Assembly: GCA_023251155.1 (NCBI GenBank) | Contig: JAHEZH010000023.1 | Span: forward strand, 1 to 49,551 | DNA: 49,551 bases | Direction of reading: 5' to 3' | Source of the DNA: Flammeovirgaceae bacterium | GTDB lineage: Bacteria; Bacteroidota; Bacteroidia; Cytophagales; Cyclobacteriaceae | Shown: positions 1 through 8,630 of the stretch, piece after piece | Layout: each line of letters starts with the position of its first letter | Position numbering within the stretch: the first letter of the stretch is position 1 | Program-made: the position numbers and the translations under genes | Notes under the pieces: model-generated | What the model saw: only the letters and a program-made list of their open reading frames with translations | Database searches by the model: none | What the model was told of the DNA's origin: nothing

Positions 1-136
1 TGGCCATCAGACGCACGATGCGTCTCTTGAGCGAAGCACGGGAGTAATTGGTGAAGTCATAACCATACAGTGAGAGCATATCGTTAAGAATCAGCTCCAC
101 TTCACTACCCGTTAATTGAATTCCTTCCGTCAGCAT
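1..136 (-). CDS. CheR-type protein methyltransferase, N-terminal fragment (runs off left edge)
   Basis: Reading the minus strand from ATG at 136 gives 45 open codons that leave the window. The fragment contains an 'YGYDFTNYSRASLKRRI' stretch, typical of the N-terminal helical domain of CheR methyltransferases, which methylate glutamates of chemoreceptors using S-adenosylmethionine. The catalytic domain would lie outside the window. The ATG follows the stop codon of the CheY-like gene with no gap, so the two are almost certainly co-transcribed and probably translationally coupled. Whether this is a stand-alone CheR or a CheB/CheR fusion cannot be told here. Confidence 0.8.
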   Translation of the reverse strand, partial: MLTEGIQLTGSEVELILNDMLSLYGYDFTNYSRASLKRRIVRLMA

Positions 137-511
137 TTACTTTACAAACCGTTGAAGTACACTCAGCAGCTGATCTACATCAATTGGTTTGGAGATGTAA
201 TCATTTGCCCCTGCCTCCAGGCATTTCTCCCGATCACCCACCATGGCCTGTGCCGTCACAGCAATGACCGGAATGGCTTTGCAGGCCCCGTCACGAATTT
301 CCTTTAGCGCTTCATACCCATCCATATCCGGCATCATCATGTCCAACAAAACAATGGACACTTCATTTTGTTTCGTCAGCAGATCAATTCCCTCGCGTGC
401 ACCCGTAGCGGTAAGGCAGTTAAATCCTTTTGCTTTTAATACCGCCTGAAGGGCGAAAATATTGCGACTGTCATCATCAATGATTAATACTTTCTTCATG
501 GTTACGGTCAT
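137..511 (-). CDS. Single-domain CheY-like response regulator
   Basis: A 124-residue protein that is just one receiver (REC) domain. The acidic pocket (IIDDD, residues 10-14), phospho-acceptor Asp57 in 'LLDMMMPDMDG', and conserved Lys108 in 'YISKPI' are all present, so it should be phosphorylatable. It has no output domain and must act through protein contacts or as a phosphorelay intermediate. I chose ATG at 511; a TTG at 514 and an internal ATG at 499 are also in frame. It begins right after the hybrid kinase stop at 515 and is followed with no gap by the CheR-type gene, so it belongs to the same operon. The likely phosphodonor is the upstream hybrid kinase, by inference from position. Confidence 0.92.
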   Translation of the reverse strand: MTVTMKKVLIIDDDSRNIFALQAVLKAKGFNCLTATGAREGIDLLTKQNEVSIVLLDMMMPDMDGYEALKEIRDGACKAIPVIAVTAQAMVGDREKCLEAGANDYISKPIDVDQLLSVLQRFVK

Positions 512-514
512 CAA

Positions 515-3500
515 TTATTTCAGTCCCTTTTCGTACAGCCACACACGCAGCAATGAGAACAGTTGATCAATATCCACCGGCTTGGTGATGTAATCGGAAG
601 CACCGGCATTGATACACTTGATTCGATCGCCCATCATTGCCTTTGCGGTAACCGCTATCACGGGGAGGTCTTTAAACTTAGGATCTCTTCGGATAGCCGC
701 GGTGGATTCATAACCGTCCATCTCCGGCATCATCATATCCATCAGCACAATATCCACCTGCGGATTAGTGCGAAGCTTCTGCAATGCATCCTTGCCATCT
801 ACGGCAGTAATCACCTTCATCTGGTATTTCTCCAATGCCTTGGTGAGCGAGAAAATATTGCGCATGTCATCATCCGCGATCAATACGGTTTTGTTCTTCA
901 GCACCTCATCCAGCGCACCCAGCTTGTGATACTTCAAAGAAGAAGGCTCCGGTTGATCGCTCTTCTCCATCAGGTGAAGGAAAAGTGAAACTTCATCCAA
1001 TATACGTTTATAGGAATGAGCGGTCTTCACTACAATAGAATCAGCGTATTGCTTGATCTTGCGTTCCTCGGCCTGCGACAAGCTTTTACCCGTGAAGATA
1101 ATGATGGGAAGGTTTTCAAGCCCTTCTGTCTTCTTTACCATCTCCAATGTATCGTATGCTTTCTGATCGGGAATGCCCATATCCAGAATCACACAGTCCA
1201 CCCCTTTATTGTGAAGTGAATTAATCGCTGCGTTTACATCATTGGCAATTTCAAGGCTTACTTCAAACGTCTCCAGGAAGTACGCCAGTGCCTTGGCATG
1301 CTTCGCGTTTTCTTCTACGATCAATACCTTCTTGGGCTGATGCGTCAATACATATTCAATCTTCCGGAAGATGTCCTGCATCTGATCGAAAGCAACGGGT
1401 TTGTTGATGAAATCGACAGCGCCCTGAAGTAAACTCTCGCCTTTCAGTTCGTAGGACGACATCATGTGAACCGGGATGTGCCGTGTATCTGAATTGTTCT
1501 TCAGATCCGCCATTACCTCCCACCCGCTCTTCACCGGCAATTGAATGTCCAGCAATATACCGATGGGTAAAAACTGTCTGGCCAGTTCAATACCTTCATC
1601 TCCGCGCACGGCCACCACTCCTTTGTATCCTCGTTTCCGGGTATAGTCGAGCAGCGACTTGGCAAAACTGATATCGTCTTCAATGATCAGGATGACTTTG
1701 TCTCCTTCTTTTACTGCTGCCCGATCGTCCGGAATATTTTCAGGAATAAATGTGCTGATGTATTTTCTTTCTATTGACGGAACTACGTCAGGTAATGGTT
1801 CATGGAATACCGGCTCCGGCTCACTGGAAGCAACTTTACCTGCTACACCTCTTGCTGGCTTCGATACCGGAAGGACAATAACAAACTCACTTCCCTGCTC
1901 TGCTTCACTCTTCAACGTAATCTCTCCACCTAACAATTTTGCCAGCTCACGACTGATTGAAAGACCCAGTCCTGTGCCACCGTATTTTCTGCGTGTTGAT
2001 CCATCTGCCTGCTGGAAGGCTTCGAACACCAGGCTCTGCTTTTCTTTAGCGATACCAATGCCGGTATCTTTCACCAGAAACCGCACTGTCTGATTCTTTT
2101 TATCAAACCCTTCAACACGAAGTGCCACATAACCTTTAGCCGTGAACTTAAGTGCATTGGACAGCAGGTTACGGATAATCTGCTCCAGGCGAAGTTTATC
2201 TGTTTCTATGACGGCCGGCACATCGTCAGCAATAGCCGTACGGAATTCAATTTTCTTCTCATTGGCAATAGGGGTGAACAATGAATTCATTTCACCGATC
2301 AGACCAGGGAGGTTCACTGCGGTGTACTCCAGTTCCATCTTACCGGCTTCAATCTTGGAGAGATCGAGAATCTCGTCAATCAAGGAAAGCAATCCATTGC
2401 CGGAGCTTTGTATCACTCGCGCGTATTCAATCTGCTCATTGGTGAGGTTCTTCTCCTGATTTTCAGACATCAATCGCGATAGCAACAAGATGGAGTTCAG
2501 CGGTGTGCGCAGTTCATGCGACATATTGGCGAGGAACTCGGATTTATACCGGGTGCTTTGCGCAAGCTGATTGGCTTTGTTTTGGATATCGATATTGCGC
2601 TCGGTGATTACCTGGTTGCGCTCTTCCAGCAGGCGGCTGCGTTCTTCCAATTCCTGATTGGCTTGCTTCAGCTCTTCCTGCTGTACCTTCAGTTCCTCTT
2701 CAGAAGCCTGCAGTTTTTCTGACTGTACTTCCAGTTCACTGTTCAGGTTCTCGAGTTCAGAATGCTGTGTCTTCAGTTCTTCAGATTGTGCCTGTGTTTC
2801 TTCCAGTAGTTCCTGTAGCCGCCTTCTGTTTTGTGCTGTGCTGATAGCGATGCCAATATTATGTGCCGAGTTGTGAAGAAACTCGATCTCGCGGGCTGTG
2901 AATTGCTGAAGGGTGGCCAGTTCGATCGCACCATTAATACTATGCCCATCAAATACAGGCAGCGCAATAATATGACCTGGCTTGGCATCGCCCGAAGTAA
3001 ATCGGATGTAAATACTATCTGCAGGAATATCCTTTATCTCTACCGGCTTTCGCTTGGCCACCGCCTGGCCTACTACACCATCACCAATTTTAAATCGTTC
3101 TCTTGCGGGTGGGGCTACATAGGCATAGCCGGCTTTGATATGTAACTGATCTTTTTCTAATATATACAGTGCTGCGGTGTGACTGTTGGTGTACGTAGCC
3201 AGAAAGTCGATAATATGAGCGGTCAGTTCTTCCAGACTCTTCTCACCAATCATTACATCATTCAGGTTAGCCAAACCGGTTTGCATCCATTCTTTATCCG
3301 ACAACAATCCAAAGGAATAATCCAGTGACTCGGCCATTTTGTTTAATGACACCGCAACGCTGCCTAAGGCGTCACTTTCCTTGTCGTCTACACGAATGGA
3401 GTAGCTCCCTTGCGAGATCTGATCAGCAATCCCTTTGATGATATTGATCCGTTTTGTGATGTCTTCATCTCTCTCTTCCAGCTCCTGCTGCAGTTGGGTA

Positions 3501-4123
3501 CGGGCATTCACATCATTGCGTACTCTCACATAGAAGGAAATAGTAATCAGCAAAGCCAATATGGCTGCGATTACAATGAGGACGGGAGTAAAAGAAGAGA
3601 ACTTATCCAGGCTGGCGGTACGTTCATCCAGTAGCTTTTGTTCGCGTGCTTTCATTAACAAAGTAAGGTTACGGATCTTGTCCATCTTCACTTTGCCTTC
3701 CATCAGCTTATCGGCGTTCACAGGTTCACCCCGTTGCTTGGCATCGATGTTGGCTTGCAGGTAATTGAAACGTTCACTCAGCACCTCTTCAAAATCACGT
3801 AGGGTCTGCTGTTGACTTGCATTATCTCCGGTAAGCATTTTCACGTTGCCATACGCTTGCATCGTACGTTTCTTGGCGTCAGCAAATGGCTCGAGAAAAG
3901 CCGTGTTGCCCGTGAGCAGATAACCACGCTGCCCGGTCTCCGCATCAATCAATGCTGTGTTGATCGCCTCCAGTTCAAAGAGCACACTATTGGTATGATT
4001 GACCCACTGTGCACTGGAAAGCAGATTGGTAATACTGACATACGAGGCCACCGAACTTACAATGAGTATGAGCAGGGAGGCTCCGAACCCGATGAGAAGA
4101 TTGCGTTTTAAATTACTTTTCAT
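515..4123 (-). CDS. Hybrid sensor histidine kinase (CHASE3-HAMP-GAF-HisKA-HATPase-REC-REC-REC)
   Basis: A 1202-residue membrane-bound hybrid kinase. TM1 lies at about residues 11-31, then a periplasmic CHASE3-like helical sensor with 'DAETGQRGYLLTG', TM2 at about 178-199, a HAMP-like linker, a GAF domain at about 295-440, and a long Glu/Gln-rich coiled coil at about 440-520. The HisKA phospho-acceptor is His536 ('MSHELRTPLN'), followed by the ATPase with N, G1 ('DTGIGIA') and G2 ('GGTGLGLSI') boxes. Three receiver domains follow with acceptors Asp859, Asp981 and Asp1129. REC2 is the most divergent ('LDMGIPDQKAYD'). The order is the one seen in large Bacteroidota and myxobacterial relay kinases. 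It sits between another kinase and a CheY-like gene, all minus strand, suggesting a multi-step phosphorelay. There is no DNA-binding output domain. Confidence 0.95.
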   Translation of the reverse strand: MKSNLKRNLLIGFGASLLILIVSSVASYVSITNLLSSAQWVNHTNSVLFELEAINTALIDAETGQRGYLLTGNTAFLEPFADAKKRTMQAYGNVKMLTGDNASQQQTLRDFEEVLSERFNYLQANIDAKQRGEPVNADKLMEGKVKMDKIRNLTLLMKAREQKLLDERTASLDKFSSFTPVLIVIAAILALLITISFYVRVRNDVNARTQLQQELEERDEDITKRINIIKGIADQISQGSYSIRVDDKESDALGSVAVSLNKMAESLDYSFGLLSDKEWMQTGLANLNDVMIGEKSLEELTAHIIDFLATYTNSHTAALYILEKDQLHIKAGYAYVAPPARERFKIGDGVVGQAVAKRKPVEIKDIPADSIYIRFTSGDAKPGHIIALPVFDGHSINGAIELATLQQFTAREIEFLHNSAHNIGIAISTAQNRRRLQELLEETQAQSEELKTQHSELENLNSELEVQSEKLQASEEELKVQQEELKQANQELEERSRLLEERNQVITERNIDIQNKANQLAQSTRYKSEFLANMSHELRTPLNSILLLSRLMSENQEKNLTNEQIEYARVIQSSGNGLLSLIDEILDLSKIEAGKMELEYTAVNLPGLIGEMNSLFTPIANEKKIEFRTAIADDVPAVIETDKLRLEQIIRNLLSNALKFTAKGYVALRVEGFDKKNQTVRFLVKDTGIGIAKEKQSLVFEAFQQADGSTRRKYGGTGLGLSISRELAKLLGGEITLKSEAEQGSEFVIVLPVSKPARGVAGKVASSEPEPVFHEPLPDVVPSIERKYISTFIPENIPDDRAAVKEGDKVILIIEDDISFAKSLLDYTRKRGYKGVVAVRGDEGIELARQFLPIGILLDIQLPVKSGWEVMADLKNNSDTRHIPVHMMSSYELKGESLLQGAVDFINKPVAFDQMQDIFRKIEYVLTHQPKKVLIVEENAKHAKALAYFLETFEVSLEIANDVNAAINSLHNKGVDCVILDMGIPDQKAYDTLEMVKKTEGLENLPIIIFTGKSLSQAEERKIKQYADSIVVKTAHSYKRILDEVSLFLHLMEKSDQPEPSSLKYHKLGALDEVLKNKTVLIADDDMRNIFSLTKALEKYQMKVITAVDGKDALQKLRTNPQVDIVLMDMMMPEMDGYESTAAIRRDPKFKDLPVIAVTAKAMMGDRIKCINAGASDYITKPVDIDQLFSLLRVWLYEKGLK

Positions 4124-4158
4124 TGATGCTGATGACTAAGCCGCTATTCTGAGTTTTA

Positions 4159-5388
4159 TTAGAGTATTTCTATTTGCTGATGCCGCAAGGGGAGCACGAT
4201 AATAAAAGTAGCTCCTTCATTTTCAATGCCTCGTGCAGCAACGATACCATCGTGCCGCTCGACTACTTTCTTTACTATGGCCAGGCCTATACCGGTTCCC
4301 TCATAAAGTTCGCGCGTGTTGAGGCGCTGGAAGATTTCAAATATCCGATCGTTGTACTCCTGTCCAAAGCCGATACCATTGTCACTAAACGTGATGCGGC
4401 AATAATCCCCTTCGGCAGAGGGCCGTGACTCGATCAGTTTCTCCTGCACACGCTCGGCTTTAATGGTGATCTTGCATTGCATATCGGCACGACAAAATTT
4501 CAATGAGTTGCTAAGCAAGTTTTGAAATACCTGACGCATCTGCGATGGAATCACTTCGATCTCTGGTATGCAGTCAATCTCCAGATGAGGGTCGGCCGCT
4601 TTCATCGAAAACTCCAGGTCGGATAGCGTATCCGTAATGATCGTATTGAGATTGGTTTTCACAAAAAGCTGTGCCGTATTGATCTTGGAGTAATTGAGAA
4701 GATCCGTGATCAACTCACGCAGCCGCTTGGCCGAGAAATAAATCTTATCCAGATAGAAAGCCAGCTTGGGCTTTTCATCGATGTGTTTCTCCAGCGCAAA
4801 GTTGCTGAAGGTTTGAATCTTGCGCAGCGGTTCCTGCAGATCGTGCGAAGCAATGAACGCAAACTGCTGTAATTCTTTATTACTTTCCTCCAATCGCTGG
4901 TTCGATTTCTTCAGTTCCCGCGTGCGCTCTTCTACTTTTTTTTCCAATAATACTTCAGCTCGTTTGCGCAGTTCAATCTCTTCGCGAAGGTTTTTTTCCA
5001 GTGCCTGCAGTTGCGCTGTCTGCTCCGACAGGCGATAAAACATTTTCACTTTCAGCAGTAATATATCCGGATCGAATGGCTTGGTTACATAGTCCACACC
5101 GCCCGAGGTGTATCCTTTCGTTACAAATTTCTTGTGTGTATTTACCGCCGATAAAAAAATGATGGGGATGTCTTTCGATTTGCTGTAGCCGGATAGTGCC
5201 TCGGCGACTTCAAAGCCATCCATATCAGGCATCTGCACATCCAGAATGATAAGCGAATACGAGTTTTGTAATATTTTTCTCAGTGCTTCCTCGCCTGAAA
5301 AAGCGGCATCTACTTCAAAGTGATGAAGGTGAAGTAAAGAGCGAAGGGAAAATATATTCTCCTGGTTGTCGTCAACAATGAGTATCAT
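4159..5388 (-). CDS. Response regulator-histidine kinase fusion (REC-coiled coil-HisKA-HATPase)
   Basis: A 409-residue soluble protein. An N-terminal REC domain spans about 1-118 with acceptor Asp50 ('ILDVQMPDMDG') and Lys103 ('VTKPFDP'). A charged coiled coil covers about 122-175, and a HisKA domain has His182 in 'IASHDLQEPLRK', a phytochrome-type H-box. The HATPase has 'NLLSNSLKF', 'FSDNGIGFG' and 'EGTGIGLAIV'. There is no membrane segment, so its input is probably phosphotransfer to the REC domain. It is the first gene of the signalling operon; the next gene starts 35 bases after its stop, and a -7-like element lies at 5428-5434. It may feed or be fed by the 1202-residue hybrid kinase (inference). 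Confidence 0.93.
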   Translation of the reverse strand: MILIVDDNQENIFSLRSLLHLHHFEVDAAFSGEEALRKILQNSYSLIILDVQMPDMDGFEVAEALSGYSKSKDIPIIFLSAVNTHKKFVTKGYTSGGVDYVTKPFDPDILLLKVKMFYRLSEQTAQLQALEKNLREEIELRKRAEVLLEKKVEERTRELKKSNQRLEESNKELQQFAFIASHDLQEPLRKIQTFSNFALEKHIDEKPKLAFYLDKIYFSAKRLRELITDLLNYSKINTAQLFVKTNLNTIITDTLSDLEFSMKAADPHLEIDCIPEIEVIPSQMRQVFQNLLSNSLKFCRADMQCKITIKAERVQEKLIESRPSAEGDYCRITFSDNGIGFGQEYNDRIFEIFQRLNTRELYEGTGIGLAIVKKVVERHDGIVAARGIENEGATFIIVLPLRHQQIEIL

Positions 5389-5427
5389 TTTCCTGCGCTG
5401 GCTTTACGATCGATTTTCACCATTGCG

Positions 5428-5434
5428 CAAAGTA
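5428..5434 (-). promoter_or_regulatory. Probable -7 element of the signalling operon
   Basis: The minus strand reads TACTTTG, a one-base-shorter variant of the Bacteroidota TAnnTTTG element. It is about 40 bases upstream of the ATG at 5388 and is the only such match near that start. Confidence 0.4.
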
Positions 5435-5654
5435 ATTATTAATCGTAATAGTAATTCATGTGGCTGCTTTTTTATCTGCTGTTCATTCATAAATTCCACA
5501 AAAAGTGCTGGCATGAAATTTTATACAATGTCACTTAAATGGAGTAGATCCGCATGCAGGGCAATCATCACACCACGAAAGCCTGATCATCACCCTCATC
5601 ACGACAAGCAGGCCTCGATTTTCTAACTGCGCGTCTGCGCATCTCAAATAAGAA

Positions 5655-5715
5655 AGCGAGCGTTAAGCTTTAACGAAGCGCAGATACCACACTCGAACAG
5701 GGTGCATCGCTCGCT
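5655..5715. repeat. Inverted-repeat element containing GCGAGCG and TTAAGCT
   Basis: AGCGAGCG at 5655-5662 is complementary to CGCTCGCT at 5708-5715. Inside lies a small perfect palindrome, CGTTAA-GCT-TTAACG, at 5661-5675. It lies just past the 3' end of the minus-strand gene ending at 5750, so it may act as a terminator or be an extragenic repeat. A similar core occurs at 43001-43017. Confidence 0.45.
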
Positions 5716-5749
5716 CGCAACGGTTCACCTTATCAGGATAAAATGATGG

Positions 5750-6280
5750 TTAAAAAATGAGCCAGTCCATAGCGATGGACACATGTAACCCTATCCATAA
5801 AAACAAAAAACCAAAGGAAAGATTACGATCAAGTACTTTACGGGTATGGCCCTTCCCTTTTTCGGTGAGCTGCGCACGTACTTCATCGGTCAACTGAAAC
5901 TGACGAAAGAACTCGCTGGCATTTTCCTTACCACGACCAAACTTCTGAAATACTTTAAAGGCAGTGAGCACTTGCTCTTCCTTGGGCAATGTGCTTTCCT
6001 GTTCAATAATCTGGTTATGATAATAATCTACATCGGCAGTACGTGCTTTTATTAGTCGGCTCATGGCGGCCAGCAGGTACAAACCCAAAGCGGTAAACGC
6101 AAGAAGCAAAAGATATAACGCACGTGTTCCTTCCATGTGACCAAAAACCAGTATTGCTATTGTCAAACAGGTAGCTATCGTTAATAAGGCTGACTGCAGG
6201 ATAAAATGATATTTCCTGTAGGACTGAAGCAAATGATCCTGATAGCTGGCGCCCCTCCACAAGGTATCGAGTATATTCAT
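5750..6280 (-). CDS. Three-helix membrane protein of unknown function
   Basis: A 176-residue protein not assigned to a named family. Hydrophobic segments lie at about 23-46, 52-72 and 156-176, so the C-terminus ends inside or right after a helix. The polar stretch between the second and third helices (about 75-150) contains acidic and Lys-rich patches and is probably cytoplasmic. I chose ATG at 6280 over a GTG at 6343, because a perfect TAnnTTTG element (TATCTTTG) lies at 6310-6317, inside the longer version. The gene stands alone on the minus strand. Confidence 0.7.
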   Translation of the reverse strand: MNILDTLWRGASYQDHLLQSYRKYHFILQSALLTIATCLTIAILVFGHMEGTRALYLLLLAFTALGLYLLAAMSRLIKARTADVDYYHNQIIEQESTLPKEEQVLTAFKVFQKFGRGKENASEFFRQFQLTDEVRAQLTEKGKGHTRKVLDRNLSFGFLFLWIGLHVSIAMDWLIF

Positions 6281-6309
6281 GTTAAAATCAGGAATCCGTT
6301 TAATTCCAT

Positions 6310-6317
6310 CAAAGATA
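6310..6317 (-). promoter_or_regulatory. -7 promoter element TATCTTTG
   Basis: A perfect match to TAnnTTTG on the minus strand. Transcription from here would give a leader of roughly 25 bases before the ATG at 6280, which favours that start over the upstream GTG. No clear -33 element was seen. Confidence 0.5.
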
Positions 6318-6502
6318 TTAAAATGAGTTATGAAGTCGGGCACGATGCACCGATGATGTTCTTACCTGAAGGGCTCAGAGTCAGTAAGAGGGTAATCCTC
6401 ATCTGAAGATCCTGTTCAAATCCTGCAATACTGGGCCGGAGGTGATGAGTTAAATAAAGATTACTCTAGACGAGCGTAGGGAGTGAACTGACAGCAATAC
6501 AT

Positions 6503-6946
6503 TTACTCTACCCGTTCATAATCCAACCCGGGACCATCACACACCAGCCAGGTACTACTCATCTTCCCTGGCGATTTCAGCCATAAGTCTTCCGTCAACG
6601 TACTATTGCAATTGCCAATAAGATCACTGGCTACACTATATGTAAGCACTAAATGATTTTCTCCGCCAATCGCCACTTTAGTGTAAGAGCCAGATGCCTG
6701 GGTGGTTATACCATCGCGTGTGCGTACCTTTAAAAAGGTAAGGTCTTTATTAAAACGATAGTTTTCCTGCCAGTTCATTTCAACCCCTGTAGTGGTGGAG
6801 TGGGGCACATTACCTGTCATCTGCACCAGCACCCATTTCTGGGGGAAAACAGCAAAATCGATATCAATATCTGTTTTTTCTTCCGGGGCGTCATCACTAC
6901 AGGCAAGAACAGCGCAAGCCAGCACAACGTAAAACAGGTTTCTCAT
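6503..6946 (-). CDS. Small lipoprotein of unknown function
   Basis: A 147-residue protein starting with a type II signal peptide: 'MRNLFYVVLACAVLACSDD', lipobox LACS-like, so the mature N-terminal residue is probably a lipidated Cys. The body is beta-rich, with 'KWVLVQMTGN', 'ENYRFNKDLTFLKVR' and a late Cys pair, resembling the lipocalin-like or META-like small lipoproteins common in Bacteroidota; I cannot name the family. ATG at 6946 was chosen because upstream residues in frame are not signal-like. It probably sits on the outer or inner membrane. The nearest genes do not suggest a role. Confidence 0.75.
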   Translation of the reverse strand: MRNLFYVVLACAVLACSDDAPEEKTDIDIDFAVFPQKWVLVQMTGNVPHSTTTGVEMNWQENYRFNKDLTFLKVRTRDGITTQASGSYTKVAIGGENHLVLTYSVASDLIGNCNSTLTEDLWLKSPGKMSSTWLVCDGPGLDYERVE

Positions 6947-7180
6947 GATGAAAATGGGTGATGGTTCAAAGGTTAGACACAACCATGAACGCCCAGGTTG
7001 TAATTCGTTTTGCATTCACGTATTGGAGCAGGAAAAAAGTGAGGGATTGATAACCGAAGTCAGGAGGTAGAAATCCCTTCCAATACCACGGAATATTGTT
7101 ACTTAGTCCACCCTGTTCCATTTTAAAAGGACATGGAGTGATTAACGTGATTTATTTATTGCCAGCTAATCTCAACTGGT

Positions 7181-7777
7181 TTAGCTCATTTGCCCGATAT
7201 TCTCCGTCAGCTTTTTAATATGTTTTGAAAAAGCAATGTCATTCATCTTTTTGGCCATCACCAGCCCAATTAGTGCAAACCCAATCACAAGAGCGAGATA
7301 TAGCAAAGCGTGCGGCCCGGCATATAAAGCAGAAACGTCCTGATGGGCAAACAGCTGATAGGCGATCAACCCGATAGGGGCAGAAAGTGGTATAAAAATA
7401 AATCCCCAGATACGTTCGGCTTTAAGAATGTCATTCACCAATTCCAGCTGGCGTACCAGCATCGATTTGGTTACCTCAGCATAATCCAGTCCGGTAGGCA
7501 TGTGCTTCAGCTTTCGCATCATAAGTATGCGGCCAATTTCATAGATCAGAAACTCTCCCACCAAAAGATACTGCAAGCCTCCGCTGGTGAAGAAAGCACC
7601 GATCAACATAGGTACAGATATGATTCTAATCCACATGAGTTTATAACCCAGGTTTTTCCGCAGTGTTTCATATAACCCTTTCGATTCCTGCTGAACTGCA
7701 TTCGCAGTTATACCTGATGAAGCCTCGCGTACAGTAAACTCTTCATTCATGTTATCCCATTCATTTTGCAAGTCCAT
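7181..7777 (-). CDS. Four-helix membrane protein encoded with the ECF sigma factor
   Basis: A 198-residue protein with a soluble N-terminus of about 45 residues and hydrophobic segments at about 47-65, 68-86, 122-143 and 155-176. It ends with a Lys-rich tail. The ATG at 7777 lies inside the sigma factor gene, whose stop is at 7761, a 17-base overlap that indicates translational coupling. Membrane proteins encoded directly after an ECF sigma factor often bind and inhibit it, so an anti-sigma role is plausible. The sequence has no recognisable zinc-binding anti-sigma motif or FecR domain, so this rests on position only. Confidence 0.82.
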   Translation of the reverse strand: MDLQNEWDNMNEEFTVREASSGITANAVQQESKGLYETLRKNLGYKLMWIRIISVPMLIGAFFTSGGLQYLLVGEFLIYEIGRILMMRKLKHMPTGLDYAEVTKSMLVRQLELVNDILKAERIWGFIFIPLSAPIGLIAYQLFAHQDVSALYAGPHALLYLALVIGFALIGLVMAKKMNDIAFSKHIKKLTENIGQMS

Positions 7778-8255
7778 CTTTTCTCTGATTTAAAAGTTCT
7801 GTTAACTGTTGTTTGATACGATGCAGCTTCACACCGGTATTGTTCTTTGATATACCCGTCATTTCACTGATCTCTTCATTATCATAACCATCGAGATGCA
7901 GTATAATGATCCCCCTGTCAATGTCATTCAGTTTCCGTATTGCACGGTAGAGCCGATCAGCACGTTCGGACAATTCAGGTGGATGTGTGGAGAACAGCTC
8001 CTGCCCGGGTTCGCTCCAGCCAGGTTTCTTTCGCTTTTTGCTAATGAACGTGAGCGATACGTTGAGACTGATTTTATACAGCCAGGTGGAGAATTTAGCA
8101 TCGCCACGAAATGCCCCATAGGATTTCCAGCTTTGATAAATAATCTCCTGGCGAAGGTCTTTTCTATCCTCCGCATCATCGGCATAGAGATGAATGACTT
8201 TGGTAATAATTCCCTTGTGCTGGTCTAATTTTTCTAAAAAGGACTGTTCTTCCAT
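7761..8255 (-). CDS. ECF-family RNA polymerase sigma factor
   Basis: A 164-residue sigma-70-type regulator. Region 2 covers about residues 15-80 with 'DLRQEIIYQSWKSYGAFRG' and 'FSTWLYKISLNVS'. Region 4 covers about 105-155 with 'IRKLNDIDRGIIILHLDGY' and the helix-turn-helix 'NEEISEMTGISKNNTGVKLH'. The linker between them is short, as in typical ECF factors. ATG at 8255 is preferred over a farther start at 8336, because the extra residues do not resemble a sigma factor. A perfect -7 element lies at 8317-8324. It overlaps the downstream membrane protein gene, its most likely partner. Confidence 0.93.
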   Translation of the reverse strand: MEEQSFLEKLDQHKGIITKVIHLYADDAEDRKDLRQEIIYQSWKSYGAFRGDAKFSTWLYKISLNVSLTFISKKRKKPGWSEPGQELFSTHPPELSERADRLYRAIRKLNDIDRGIIILHLDGYDNEEISEMTGISKNNTGVKLHRIKQQLTELLNQRKDGLAK

Positions 8256-8630
8256 CTTAAGCCGGCAGGTCGAATGTTTTGGGCGTTTTTTTATTGATCT
8301 GATGCACAGTTGACACCAAAAATACACTTGCAGCAAACAGCTTCATGCAACTGACCCAAACAAGGTATTCTAATAAATGGATGCGTAGTGTAATCAATAT
8401 CGCTGATGACCGCCATGGCGTTTTTCTGTTTTCCATTCTTCTTACTTTAGGAATATGACACATTATTAAAGTCATTGGGTGATCAGCTCAACAACTAATG
8501 CATTAGTAAGAAAGACGAAAGGATTATTACAGTAAGCCTGAAAAAACAGAAACTATTTTACAGATAACCTTAAATCAAAAGGTGCTGTAAAAATCAGGAA
8601 GTAAAGATTGGCCAAAAAATACGATTCAGA
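8256..8630. other. 375-base gap upstream of the sigma factor gene
   Basis: The gap holds the -7 element at 8317-8324 and the 3' flank of surE. I see no hairpin followed by a T run. An open minus-strand frame at 8257-8475 is basic and lacks protein-like features. Confidence 0.55.
8317..8324 (-). promoter_or_regulatory. -7 promoter element TATTTTTG for the sigma factor operon
   Basis: The minus strand has TATTTTTG, a perfect TAnnTTTG match, about 60 bases before the sigma factor ATG. A TTG lies 23 bases farther upstream and could serve as the -33 element. Confidence 0.5.

Larger units (their letters stand above)
5389..5749. other. 361-base gap without a convincing gene
   Basis: The gap holds the promoter region of the signalling operon at its left end and an inverted-repeat region at about 5629-5718 at its right end, downstream of the minus-strand membrane protein gene. 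A plus-strand frame at 5366-5626 is open but has low-complexity, non-protein-like composition and overlaps the kinase start. Confidence 0.6.

Noticed and set aside
5366..5626. Plus-strand open frame of 86 codons
   Set aside because: It overlaps the start of a confident kinase gene, has an unlikely composition and no conserved features.
8257..8475. Minus-strand open frame upstream of the sigma factor
   Set aside because: It contains the sigma factor promoter element and has no protein-like pattern.
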